The notes beneath the pieces were generated by a model. It had not been told where the DNA came from. It did not search any database and saw only the letters and a program-made list of their open reading frames with translations. DNA of 39,170 bases from a virus: the IMG/VR virus record IMGVR_UViG_3300047310_000200, positions 1 to 39,170 of that record; one strand, 5' to 3'. The position numbers and the translations under genes were made by a program. Of this stretch, positions 7,319-15,489 are shown piece after piece; within the stretch, counting starts at the first letter, position 1; every line of letters begins with the position of its first letter.

Positions 7319-8340
7319 TGTTTTTCCCTTCTTAATAACCATTCTTTACCTGCTTTTCGCCAGTCATGTGCTGTGACTCTTTGTATTACTTCAAGAGCTT
7401 TTTTCATATCTTTATTCTTATACAATTGATGTGCCAAAGCCATTGGAAGAATAGTATCTCTTAGAAACTGGTTAGAAAGATTACCATCGTAGTATTCTTT
7501 ATTTCTATGTATCCCATGGATCCAATCCATTGTTTCTTCTAAATCTTTGTCGAACACTCCTGGATGATTGATCAGTGGTTGAGTTGATCCATATTGCTCA
7601 ATTCCAGCACCAAGATGACCAGCATAGTTGACGTCAATAGTAATTTCTTCATCACCTACAATCCGCTTACGAAACATTTGAATATGAGATTCATACAAAT
7701 GTAAGTTAGTCGAAACTTGCCAATATGACCCTATCTTAATTCCTATCATACTCGCAATATATTCTTGCATAATAGCGAAATGAACTGCATTCGCCCCACA
7801 ACATCCCCAAATTAAATCGTTTGACCGATTAAACACAGTCATATCAAGGCAATCTTCGCGTATACGGAATGTAGCTACAAGATTACAAGCACGAGCTTTA
7901 TCAGCTAACAAATCATCACGCCCTGCTCCCCACATCTGCAACACACATTGACGTGAAGATGGATTTAATCGTAATTGCCGAATAATTTCTAAAAGTTGAT
8001 CGTAACCTAATGCATATCTCCATCTATATCCATATGCATCTGGAATTTTTCCATTAATTCCAAAATCCTTACTGAAATTCTTTATGTAATGATCTAAAAA
8101 CGCACCGTCATTCCTCCCGGACAACATCCACATGGCTTCCATAAGGTGAAAGAATGGATTTGCGTCTCTGACCGGGTTGGTAAGGACGTGTTGCTTCGGG
8201 TTTTGATACCTGATAGCTACAGGAATCTGCGCGACTAAAGCAGGTCCTACTCTAGTATTTTCTTTTTTACCATAATCTATCAAATAGCTTATAGCACGAG
8301 GCAGAGCGTCGCAAACATTGACAGCGTCAATCACGTACAT
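7315..8340 (-). CDS. Thymidylate synthase family enzyme (dUMP methylase or hydroxymethylase)
   Basis: A 341-residue enzyme starting at MYVIDAVNV, chosen because GGAAGGG precedes that ATG; a form from 8373 lacks a good site. Family landmarks: DAYGYRWR near 101-108, the likely nucleophile C152 in RACNLVATF, NRSND (171-175, matching QRSCD of ThyA), N184 in CCGANAVHF, and NLHLYESH (212-219). Retaining Asn rather than the Asp of dCMP hydroxymethylases suggests a dUMP substrate. It may make dTMP or 5-hydroxymethyl-dUMP. The neighbours favour the second, but this is inference. Confidence 0.75.
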   Translation of the reverse strand: MYVIDAVNVCDALPRAISYLIDYGKKENTRVGPALVAQIPVAIRYQNPKQHVLTNPVRDANPFFHLMEAMWMLSGRNDGAFLDHYIKNFSKDFGINGKIPDAYGYRWRYALGYDQLLEIIRQLRLNPSSRQCVLQMWGAGRDDLLADKARACNLVATFRIREDCLDMTVFNRSNDLIWGCCGANAVHFAIMQEYIASMIGIKIGSYWQVSTNLHLYESHIQMFRKRIVGDEEITIDVNYAGHLGAGIEQYGSTQPLINHPGVFDKDLEETMDWIHGIHRNKEYYDGNLSNQFLRDTILPMALAHQLYKNKDMKKALEVIQRVTAHDWRKAGKEWLLRREKQ

Positions 8341-9173
8341 TGCGATTTCCCTTCCTGATAAGCCGCTTGCCACTGTATATTCACATCACTTCGTTCTTCC
8401 CAATCTTTCCAAACTGTGCCTGCGGATTTCGTGACCACAGTCACAAAATTAGGATGAAGTTCTTTCAGTTTTAGTGCAGCTTTCATCTGCATTTCAGCGG
8501 TCCGATAGCTACTGCAACCACCTTCCGCTCCACTGCCTCGTTGATTCCAAACGTATTGAAAAGATACGCGATTTGGATAACCCTTGCGTAGTAGCTGTAA
8601 TGTCAAATCAAAATCTTCCATCACTGGAACACGGCCAAGTTCTACATTCAAGCTTTGTAATGTGTGAGTGTCGTATGCATACGCATTCATCATTCTGGTA
8701 ACATCACGATAAGTTTCTGGTCCTAAAAAATGATTACTGCCTTGACGAGCAGCTAGTCCAATATGAACAAAACCTTCCACTAACCATTGTTCCAGCGTTT
8801 GAAACATAGCTTCAAGTCGTTCAGCATCTTTAATAGTTTCTAGAGCAGGATCAGCCATGTTTGGTCTATAACAAAAGTCCATATCATCGTCCAACATCAA
8901 CACATATCGTTCATTGTGCTTTGCTGCTAGTTCAGTTAATATCCATTTCCTTGTATGAGAAATACCGGTATGACTGTTTGGAACATATTCAACAGTCATG
9001 TCTAGACGTTCTCCGATGGCTGAAAGAACATTATTTCGGTATCGCCTCCCTTCAGTTTTATCTTCAGGAATACATAGCGCGATCTTGCGCTTGGATTTCA
9101 TATCAACAAAATTACGCAATGTCACCTGTTTTTTCCAGTCCGGTCTACCACGACTTGGGATAGCTATTAACAT
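8331..9173 (-). CDS. TAGT-like DNA-base glycosyltransferase
   Basis: A 280-residue GT-A-fold glycosyltransferase. It opens MLIAIPSRGRPDW, has the metal-binding LMLDDDMDF (DDD 95-97) and the blocks VMEDFDLTLQLLRKGYPN (184-201) and GGCSSYRT (218-225). These match the TET/JBP-associated glycosyltransferase (TAGT) family of phages, predicted to add sugar to modified bases in DNA. It follows the 9174-10064 gene directly (TAG then ATG) and overlaps the synthase gene by 10 bases. Sugar donor and acceptor base are unknown. Confidence 0.7.
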   Translation of the reverse strand: MLIAIPSRGRPDWKKQVTLRNFVDMKSKRKIALCIPEDKTEGRRYRNNVLSAIGERLDMTVEYVPNSHTGISHTRKWILTELAAKHNERYVLMLDDDMDFCYRPNMADPALETIKDAERLEAMFQTLEQWLVEGFVHIGLAARQGSNHFLGPETYRDVTRMMNAYAYDTHTLQSLNVELGRVPVMEDFDLTLQLLRKGYPNRVSFQYVWNQRGSGAEGGCSSYRTAEMQMKAALKLKELHPNFVTVVTKSAGTVWKDWEERSDVNIQWQAAYQEGKSQCT

Positions 9174-10064
9174 CTACGCCACTCTATAAATCTGTCTTGG
9201 TCTACCCATTCCTAAACGAACCTTTTCATATTTACTCAATTCACAAAGACAGTTCTGAAGGTCTTGATTGTGGAGTCTTCCAATGCCAATCTCATTTAAC
9301 ATCGGTGTGACTAAATTATTCAGTTCTTGTAATTCAAAAAGCCATTCGCCCTTGGGCCATGGACTATCCATAGGTCGTTCCAGTACAATATTCAAACCTT
9401 TCATACTCCCAGGACCAGGACTTGCCCATGTCCACCAGTCAGAAGCATTCTTCATAAATGGTAAATACTTCAGATCAGCGACTAACTGCCCTCGCATAAA
9501 TGACCCCAATCCCTCTCCTAAAATCCATTCATCCATCATATGTAACGATGGAGGGGTATGAAGCCAATCTACCCACATTTGCACCCATTGTTTTTGACAC
9601 CATGCATGGAAATACTGAAGAACCCCATCACCTTTCGTGTGTCCTGTTCTTCCTTGTATGATAAATGCTCCAGTAACATGCGGAGTTGGAAGCTTCACCA
9701 AAATCTCCTGCAATGCCTCTATGTTATTAGTTCTGATGTAATGTTCAAATGGTGTTTGCTTTGTAAAATCTAGCTCACAGAAAAATGCCTCACACGTAGT
9801 CACCCGGTTAAACCAACGGTAGAGAACTGTTGCCGGGAATATATAAGGATTCTTTTCACCATAATGTTCCCGAATAACTTTTTGATAATTTTTTGATACA
9901 GCGTCGTCCTCTCTGTGAATATTAGTGAATCTATAAGCTTGTAGAATCATATCCTCAGTCCAAGGCCATGGTTTACCGGAAGCTCGGCGTTGACGGATAG
10001 CTTCCCTCTCTTCAATGAAAGCTACGAATCGTTTGATAGGGTTTTGGATATCTGATATGGGCAT
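9174..10064 (-). CDS. 5-hmdU DNA kinase helical-domain / aGPT-PPlase-like base hypermodification protein
   Basis: A 296-residue protein. It contains FIEEREAIRQRRASGKPWPW, then ILQAYRFTNIHREDDAV, a central SFMRGQLVADLKY, TWASPGPGSMKGLN and a C-terminal LHNQDLQNCLCELSKYEKV followed by GRPRQIY. This series is the hallmark of the helical, DNA-glycosylase-like family named 5-hmdU DNA kinase helical domain or alpha-glutamyl/putrescinyl thymine pyrophosphorylase, linked to thymine hypermodification in phage DNA. No P-loop kinase domain is fused here. Which clade it belongs to, and the exact reaction, I cannot settle. Confidence 0.65.
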   Translation of the reverse strand: MPISDIQNPIKRFVAFIEEREAIRQRRASGKPWPWTEDMILQAYRFTNIHREDDAVSKNYQKVIREHYGEKNPYIFPATVLYRWFNRVTTCEAFFCELDFTKQTPFEHYIRTNNIEALQEILVKLPTPHVTGAFIIQGRTGHTKGDGVLQYFHAWCQKQWVQMWVDWLHTPPSLHMMDEWILGEGLGSFMRGQLVADLKYLPFMKNASDWWTWASPGPGSMKGLNIVLERPMDSPWPKGEWLFELQELNNLVTPMLNEIGIGRLHNQDLQNCLCELSKYEKVRLGMGRPRQIYRVA

Positions 10065-10072
10065 GGTTTCCT

Positions 10073-11629
10073 CTATTCAAACAGACCAGTGAAGTGCCTC
10101 TTGCTGTCCGGTTGCACGATTATTAAATCTCGATAGGTTCGTGTCACTCCTGTGTAAAAGACTCTTGTTTCTTCATTTATATTTGTGCTTGTTGCCATTC
10201 TTTCACTTGCTTTGGCAGTTTCGGAAAGCATGACGACTGTGTTGGCTTGCCCTCCTTTCACTCGATGAATAGTTGAAATATGTATATTCGGTTTATCTGT
10301 TACCTTGAACCCATTGTTCAATACTTTTTGAATATATTCTACATCTTTAGGTTCAATTTGTACAAATACCTCATTCCATGTACCATCAATCAGTAATCCA
10401 TACTCATGTTTCAGTTGTTGCAATGAAAAATCAGGTGGATATTCTTCATCAGCTAAGTTAGACATTCTGGTTTTGTAACCGTAACTCACTCCCGGTTTTC
10501 CTTTACTGTGACCTTCGGATGGTAACAGATTATAAACGTGTACAATATCTGTAGCTGAAACTCGTTCACCTCGTTTTAATCTTTCCCATGCATCAATTCC
10601 CCTAGCAACCGGGAGTTTGATACTAGGATATTCAAAATACTGATACAACAATCCATGACCTCGGCAATACGGAATTAGTTTCCTACGTAACATTTTGATC
10701 GTACGACCTAACATCATTACACTACCATTAGAAAGCAATGTCTGTGGATTTAATTGTGATATTCCTGCTATTTGACTAACACTACCAGCTTCTGGTCGTG
10801 GTTTCCAAGCTTTGATACGACGTTTGATGACTTTACCGATAACCCTATTAGCGAGACTATGAACTGAAATTGGAACTCGGTGACTTTGTTCCAGAATATG
10901 AGTAGTCCCCGGCATTGTAATGAATCGTTCTGATGCTCCTGCCCATGTGAATATAGTCTGATCATCATCACCAGCGATATATAGTCGTTTCACATACTTA
11001 GCTAGCATGAAGACCATAGCCCATTGAAGTTCACTGAGGTCTTGTGCTTCATCAATAATTAATACTTCTAGTCGTGGTGGATCATTTGTCTTAATAAACT
11101 CTTGTAACATATCTGTAAAGTCATGTAGCCCTTTCTCCTGTTTATATTTCCTGAAATGCTGGATGCATCGCCATGCTCTATCATAATCAGGAAGTATGAA
11201 ATCATTTTCACTTAAAATAACTTCAATCGGTCGCTGCGTGATACGTGCGTAATTCTCAAAGAAAAGAATTAAATCATCACCATAAAAACTATTGTATGTT
11301 CCGTCATCGGACAAACTACCATGTAACTCATATCCATATTCAGAGCCAAAGTCACGGATGTTTTTACCGGAGAAAACTTGACTAGGTGTGAGTCCTAGAT
11401 GTCGAAATGCAGCGGAATGTAGAGTATTGAAATATCTGAATTTAGAGCGTGGTAGATTAAATCGTGTAGCGGCACGACTAATTGCTTCTTCAACTGCTCT
11501 CTTCGTAAACGTCATAAACCCAATTCGATCAGGAGGAACACCGCGCTCCATCTCAGAAAGCACGGTGTCCAGTAGTGTTGTTGTCTTCCCGGTCCCTGGA
11601 GGGCCAAGAAATATTATTGGTTCAATCAT
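10073..11629 (-). CDS. UvrD/Rep-like superfamily 1A helicase
   Basis: A 518-residue ATP-dependent 3'-5' DNA helicase. Motif I is GPPGTGKTTT (9-18), motif Ia MTFTKRAVEEA, motif II IIDEAQD (191-197), motif III AGDDDQTIFTWAG (219-231), motif IV HILEQSHRVP, motif V ISTIHRVKGGQANTV and motif VI VFYTGVTR. It is shorter than bacterial UvrD, as usual for phage forms. No DnaB-type helicase is seen in the window, so it may serve replication. The ATG follows GGGGATAAC; the conserved RNA element lies in its upstream region. Confidence 0.9.
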   Translation of the reverse strand: MIEPIIFLGPPGTGKTTTLLDTVLSEMERGVPPDRIGFMTFTKRAVEEAISRAATRFNLPRSKFRYFNTLHSAAFRHLGLTPSQVFSGKNIRDFGSEYGYELHGSLSDDGTYNSFYGDDLILFFENYARITQRPIEVILSENDFILPDYDRAWRCIQHFRKYKQEKGLHDFTDMLQEFIKTNDPPRLEVLIIDEAQDLSELQWAMVFMLAKYVKRLYIAGDDDQTIFTWAGASERFITMPGTTHILEQSHRVPISVHSLANRVIGKVIKRRIKAWKPRPEAGSVSQIAGISQLNPQTLLSNGSVMMLGRTIKMLRRKLIPYCRGHGLLYQYFEYPSIKLPVARGIDAWERLKRGERVSATDIVHVYNLLPSEGHSKGKPGVSYGYKTRMSNLADEEYPPDFSLQQLKHEYGLLIDGTWNEVFVQIEPKDVEYIQKVLNNGFKVTDKPNIHISTIHRVKGGQANTVVMLSETAKASERMATSTNINEETRVFYTGVTRTYRDLIIVQPDSKRHFTGLFE

Positions 11630-11642
11630 GTTATCCCCTAGA

Positions 11643-11795
11643 GGGTGGTGCGGCAGTCACATAAGAGGAGATGCTCTCATGCCCACCGCTGCGGACTGTT
11701 GTTTCCTAACCAAGGACACCTGTCCGCTGGTCCTTGTCGGAGCGCCCGCTCACCCACGTTACGAAAATGAGCGGCCCCCTCCGCAGGGGAATAGT
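11643..11795. ncRNA. Conserved pseudoknotted RNA element, copy A
   Basis: No gene fits here. The stretch matches 31605-31770 over some 110 bases. Shared core: GCTGCGGACTGTT, then a CAAGGAC/GTCCTTG stem (11711-11717 with 11730-11736) whose loop ACCTGTCCGCTG contains GTCCGC (11722-11727). That loop can pair with GCGGAC (11691-11696), giving an H-type pseudoknot. Copy B has CAAGGTC/GACCTTG, a compensatory A-U to U-A change. Further stems are CCGCTCA/TGAGCGG and CCCCT/AGGGG. On the minus strand it would sit between the SSB-like and helicase genes. Sense strand unproven. Confidence 0.6.
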
Positions 11796-12581
11796 TCAAA
11801 ATGGGATTTCTTTGTCATCACCTTCAGCGCCAGCAATCGGAGCCTCAGCTTTACGTTCGCCCCGTTTGACCGCAAGTGCGAAAGCTTTCGCGTGTTCATA
11901 GACAGGTTTAGGAACAAAACCTAGGAATTGGAATTTGAGTCCGAACCAATCACCTCTGGCGTTGCTTTGTGGAACCGTCGTTAACAGATAAAGTTGCGAG
12001 GTTGTTGGCATTACCTGTCCGGTCTTGGGATGGGTAAGCTGATGAAAATACGATTGCCATTGTCTTGCGAATGTATGTTTCGTCGAAGTACATGGTAGAA
12101 CGTAGGGATGTCCTTCCACCATGATATAAAATTCGCGAGTGTCCGAAATAATATTGTCCCCGAGCATGACGACATTTCGTTCACCACCATCATCACCACG
12201 GATTTTTCTGTTTTGTACTCCATGTGGTACTTCAGAATGTCGGGCAACGAACCCTTGTCGTTCTGGCAACCATTCAATCCAACTACGCTGCATCCCACAG
12301 GGAATAGCTCTGATGCCATCTAAGCCACTGCGAACAGGTTCAATCGCACCACGTAACCAGAAATGACCAGGTTCAGCATCTTCTATATAACCTTCACCTC
12401 GTTTATTAACTTGAGGTGAATTGCTTTGTAAGATATAGACCAACGGTAGAAGTTGATCTGCCGGGTCAAAACTAACCCCAAGACCTGCATCTTGTGCAGT
12501 AGTCTCGAGCATATCCTCAGGTATTGCATCAGATACTTCAAACTTATCAACCGGTACAGGTACGGGTAGGGTACTATTCAT
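11796..12581 (-). CDS. Putative single-stranded DNA-binding protein
   Basis: A 261-residue protein with a beta-rich body and a C-terminus ending AEGDDKEIPF. An acidic tail closing in Ile-Pro-Phe is the protein-docking tip of bacterial and phage SSBs, so I call it SSB-like. The body (PLVYILQSNSPQVN, GHFWLRGAI, YFHQLTHPKTGQVMPTTSQL in order) resembles uncharacterised phage proteins rather than canonical SSB. It sits directly upstream of the helicase, as expected for a replication module. ssDNA binding itself is not shown. Confidence 0.55.
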   Translation of the reverse strand: MNSTLPVPVPVDKFEVSDAIPEDMLETTAQDAGLGVSFDPADQLLPLVYILQSNSPQVNKRGEGYIEDAEPGHFWLRGAIEPVRSGLDGIRAIPCGMQRSWIEWLPERQGFVARHSEVPHGVQNRKIRGDDGGERNVVMLGDNIISDTREFYIMVEGHPYVLPCTSTKHTFARQWQSYFHQLTHPKTGQVMPTTSQLYLLTTVPQSNARGDWFGLKFQFLGFVPKPVYEHAKAFALAVKRGERKAEAPIAGAEGDDKEIPF

Positions 12582-12595
12582 GTGGTCCTCCTGGT

Positions 12596-12943
12596 TTATA
12601 GTGGTAGTTCTTTATCCGGTATTTCAATGCCACCTTCTATTGAATATCTGGAAACAAGCTTATAGTCTGCTCCATCAAGTTGACGTGCATGAGCCATTAA
12701 TTCAATTGCCATTGACATTGGAATTCTTTTTGTCCAATTTTGAGGTTCTATTCTAAGAATAATTGAATCTATTCCCATCAATCTTGCATTATTAAAATCT
12801 GCAATGTTCACAGGAATATTCCCGGTATTTTCCCGTGTCATACAATACAATGCTCCTCCATCAGGTTCTTTTCTATTATCATCTTTGTAGCATATGCCGA
12901 TATCATGTCTGGTTAACTGTTGGATTGATACGAATCGTGCCAT
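12596..12943 (-). CDS. Unknown phage protein
   Basis: A 115-residue protein, not recognised. It is mixed alpha/beta with one Cys pair far apart (C18, C34) and a hydrophobic LMGIDSIILRI strand. It lies in the replication operon between the 12953-13690 gene and the SSB-like gene with only 9 and 14 bases of spacing. GAGAGAAAG precedes the ATG. No function is offered. Confidence 0.5.
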   Translation of the reverse strand: MARFVSIQQLTRHDIGICYKDDNRKEPDGGALYCMTRENTGNIPVNIADFNNARLMGIDSIILRIEPQNWTKRIPMSMAIELMAHARQLDGADYKLVSRYSIEGGIEIPDKELPL

Positions 12944-12952
12944 GACTTTCTC

Positions 12953-13690
12953 TCACATTTCGATTGAAATTCGACGACCATCTTCTACTACAGTATAATG
13001 AGCAATTTGACGTCGATTAGCTTCTAGCTTAACATAATGCCAGATTGTATCTGCTGGCACTTGATATCTTTCTTCTCCCAGATGTTCACCTCTAAATCGG
13101 TTTTTCAAAGTAATGTCTACAGATTTAACATCAGCTAACCACATAACATGTCGAATTGCCATATGATTATCAACATCTCCTTTCAAGAAAGCTTTGACAC
13201 GTTCCATTGCATCTTTTTTACTAGTCATTCCAAACAAACAGTTTTCTGTGCCTGTACCCCCGATGTAGATTAATCCGATTGTTTTATTTAATTCATCATC
13301 AACTATGACTTTTTTGATGTCAATAGTTTGTTCTGTACTTAGAGCTTCTTGTACTATTTGATCAATCTGTTCACGAGTAACTGTTAAATCTTGTTCTACA
13401 ATTGTGTTAGCAAACGGCAACATCTTCATACCCATTGGATGTTTATCAGGATGTTCAAAAGCATTTTTGAGTAGTACACCCTTATGACCTCGATTTTCAA
13501 TTGCATTATCATTAACATCTACACCAATGATAGGAACATAAACATCACGTGGTACATGGTGACGCAAACATTCACCTATTGTCTTTTTACGATGACCACG
13601 ATTATAATATATTTGAATAATCCCTCGTAATAACCATCCTTGTAGAGTTCCACTCCAATCAGCTTTAACTAATCCACGCGGACTACCCAT
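12953..13690 (-). CDS. Unknown phage protein
   Basis: A 245-residue protein, not recognised. It starts MGSPRGLVKADWSGTLQGWL and has two hydrophobic strands near VYVPIIGVDVN and TIGLIYIGGTGTE, with no catalytic motif I can name. GGAGGAAACC is well placed before the ATG. It is third in the operon that starts at the 14297 promoter and leads into the SSB-like and helicase genes, so a replication or recombination role is possible from position alone. Confidence 0.5.
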   Translation of the reverse strand: MGSPRGLVKADWSGTLQGWLLRGIIQIYYNRGHRKKTIGECLRHHVPRDVYVPIIGVDVNDNAIENRGHKGVLLKNAFEHPDKHPMGMKMLPFANTIVEQDLTVTREQIDQIVQEALSTEQTIDIKKVIVDDELNKTIGLIYIGGTGTENCLFGMTSKKDAMERVKAFLKGDVDNHMAIRHVMWLADVKSVDITLKNRFRGEHLGEERYQVPADTIWHYVKLEANRRQIAHYTVVEDGRRISIEM

Positions 13691-13700
13691 GGTTTCCTCC

Positions 13701-14270
13701 CTACTTAATTTTCACCTCATCAAAGATGAAAATACCTAACAAATCATACGGTATGATATGACCTTTCTGTATCTCCCGCTTAACGAATGCCTTGAGTGTT
13801 GACGAATGTACAGATTCGTTGGTGTAATACTCAATTTTATTATCACTGAGTAATTGCATGACAGCTAATCGCCGTTCATGTTCATGCATCCCAAATGTAA
13901 TGTCAATAATAGACTTAACCAAATCACCATGACCCTGTTCCTCGAACCACTGCAAAGCTTCCAGTCGTTTCTCGTCTGGGATTTTGGCGGTATAGACTGT
14001 CTTACGTTCAGCTCTGAACGGTGGGTGGTTGCCGTCGGCCTCAACGTCAATACCGGTTATCCCGACTTGACTAAACAAATCGGTTAAATCGTCACGTTCA
14101 ATGGTTTGAATTCGTTTACTTAGTTCTTTAATACGTTGTTCTAGGTCATTTTTCTGGAGGTAAAGATTACGAAGCTCTTTTGCCTTATTCTTGACAACCG
14201 TTAGATCTATTTGTTCTGGTTCTTCAGCAGCAATGGCGTCCATAAGCTCTGTATGATCGTTATTGTCCAT
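13701..14270 (-). CDS. Coiled-coil phage protein, first gene of the replication operon
   Basis: A 189-residue protein. I start it at MDNNDHTELMDAI because GGGAGGACACCG lies just before that ATG; a TTG start at 14291 is weaker. Residues of about 30-65 form a coiled coil (KAKELRNLYLQKNDLEQRI and on). The rest is a conserved phage region with DVEADGNHPPFRAERK and LQWFEEQGHGDLVKSII. The family is widespread beside phage replication genes but I know no function for it. Confidence 0.55.
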   Translation of the reverse strand: MDNNDHTELMDAIAAEEPEQIDLTVVKNKAKELRNLYLQKNDLEQRIKELSKRIQTIERDDLTDLFSQVGITGIDVEADGNHPPFRAERKTVYTAKIPDEKRLEALQWFEEQGHGDLVKSIIDITFGMHEHERRLAVMQLLSDNKIEYYTNESVHSSTLKAFVKREIQKGHIIPYDLLGIFIFDEVKIK

Positions 14271-14296
14271 CGGTGTCCTCCCATGGAGCAATGCGT

Positions 14297-14325
14297 ATAA
14301 TACACCATACAGAAAGTTCTGGCAA
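14297..14325 (-). promoter_or_regulatory. Sigma-70 promoter, leftward
   Basis: Minus-strand TTGCCA (14320-14325), 17 bp, TATTAT (14297-14302), about 20 bases before the coiled-coil gene. Likely drives the operon from 14270 down through the SSB-like protein and helicase. Confidence 0.65.
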
Positions 14326-14371
14326 GTAAGATTATTATATCTTGTGGTTGTTTCTTGAATGAGCAGATTGT

Positions 14372-14399
14372 AAGAAATGCGACCTTAATCGCATTTCCT
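14372..14399 (-). terminator. Hairpin terminator after the 14408-14938 gene
   Basis: GAAATGCGA (14374-14382) and TCGCATTTC (14389-14397) form a perfect 9-bp stem with a 6-base loop. On the minus strand it follows the 14408 stop and precedes the next promoter. The base run after it is TTAC rather than a long T tract, so termination may be partial. Confidence 0.5.
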
Positions 14400-14407
14400 A
14401 CGATCTA

Positions 14408-14938
14408 CTACTTAATTTCTGCAACCTCCTTTTTCAATATTTCAATAAATTCTGGTCCATACTGCCTGAACCGAGCAAATGGGTCAGTTTGCGACCTTTT
14501 TTGTGGGTGCTCTTGACGATACTTACGATCGTCAGCTTTTTGCTCCTCTGTGCGTGGTATGATCCGACGCACATATTTAAACGTACCGGAAAATGGTGTC
14601 AGTGGTTGACTATCTTCCGGTAGTTTGCCTTCAGCCAGTGCCTTATCTACAACTGCGATAAGGTGTGGATCTGAGGTTTTGCCTACGCGTCGAACGCCTT
14701 GAAGGTTATTGAAACTGGCGTTGCCCTCATTGTCTACCCTGACACGGGAAACGTTGGGAGGAATACCATACTTCTTCCAGAGATGTTCTTTGAATGCTCG
14801 CGCTCGCACACACAAGCTTTCGTTAGCAAGATGTAGACGAAGATGGTCCATTGTCGGAGTGATATCAGTTATAGTGACTTCACCAGTTCCATCAAGCTCA
14901 TTTCGTCTAGGTTCAATAGTTTCTCTATCTGTGGCCAT
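14408..14938 (-). CDS. Unknown phage protein
   Basis: A 176-residue basic protein, not recognised. The start at MATDRETIEPRR is chosen for the AAGGAGGG ahead of that ATG; a 201-residue form from 15013 lacks such a site. It overlaps the 14869-15471 gene by 70 bases. The middle (RARAFKEHLWKKYGIP, then RVDNEGNASFNNLQGVRRV) may fold as a small DNA- or RNA-binding domain; the C-terminal third is very charged. A terminator hairpin follows. Confidence 0.5.
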   Translation of the reverse strand: MATDRETIEPRRNELDGTGEVTITDITPTMDHLRLHLANESLCVRARAFKEHLWKKYGIPPNVSRVRVDNEGNASFNNLQGVRRVGKTSDPHLIAVVDKALAEGKLPEDSQPLTPFSGTFKYVRRIIPRTEEQKADDRKYRQEHPQKRSQTDPFARFRQYGPEFIEILKKEVAEIK

Positions 14939-15471
14939 ATATCGGCCCTCCTTAAATACAGAGCCCATAAGATGAGTTCTTTGCGTGATAGGCTCTGTAT
15001 ATCTCTCACACAAGAACGTGGCCCTGCTTCTATCGGTGGTGGTTCTAAACCACGATTAGCACAAGACCAATTCGCACGTACATTAGGATGCCATGTACCT
15101 ATTGATTTGCCGTCTTCTACCCAAGTTGCCCCAGGTTCTACGGTCTCAGCAAGGGTGCTACGTAGCACCCTATCTGCGCGAACAGTTTGCACACTAAGAC
15201 GTTTACGTTCACGCATCTTTTTTAATTTTTGTACAGGATCTGGATCATTTGCTATTTGTAAAAGCTCCTTTACACGTTCAAGCGAATATGGACTATTCTG
15301 TTCAACATAGTCCTTCCAGGTTAAACCCTTGCCAAATTCACCGCTTTTGAACCGTACCTTGATATCATAGTAGATACGTGCTGCTTTCAACACGTGGTCT
15401 TCTGACTGTTTTGCCATGGTATTTAGTTCATTCCATAGCTGTACTTCTGTTTTTAGTGTAGGACTTAACAT
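14869..15471 (-). CDS. Unknown phage protein, helical N-terminus
   Basis: A 200-residue protein. The first 90 residues are helical (DHVLKAARIYYDIKVRF, then TWKDYVEQNSPYSLERVKEL) and resemble the non-specific helical regions of ParB- or DUF3102-like phage proteins, a weak likeness. The C-terminus is also helical. CAGGAGGAAAAC precedes the ATG. The GC-richer middle contains a CTACGTAG palindrome at about 15160, also seen in the promoters further right. Function unknown. Confidence 0.5.
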   Translation of the reverse strand: MLSPTLKTEVQLWNELNTMAKQSEDHVLKAARIYYDIKVRFKSGEFGKGLTWKDYVEQNSPYSLERVKELLQIANDPDPVQKLKKMRERKRLSVQTVRADRVLRSTLAETVEPGATWVEDGKSIGTWHPNVRANWSCANRGLEPPPIEAGPRSCVRDIQSLSRKELILWALYLRRADIWPQIEKLLNLDEMSLMELVKSL

Positions 15472-15489
15472 ATGACGTTTTCCTCCTGT

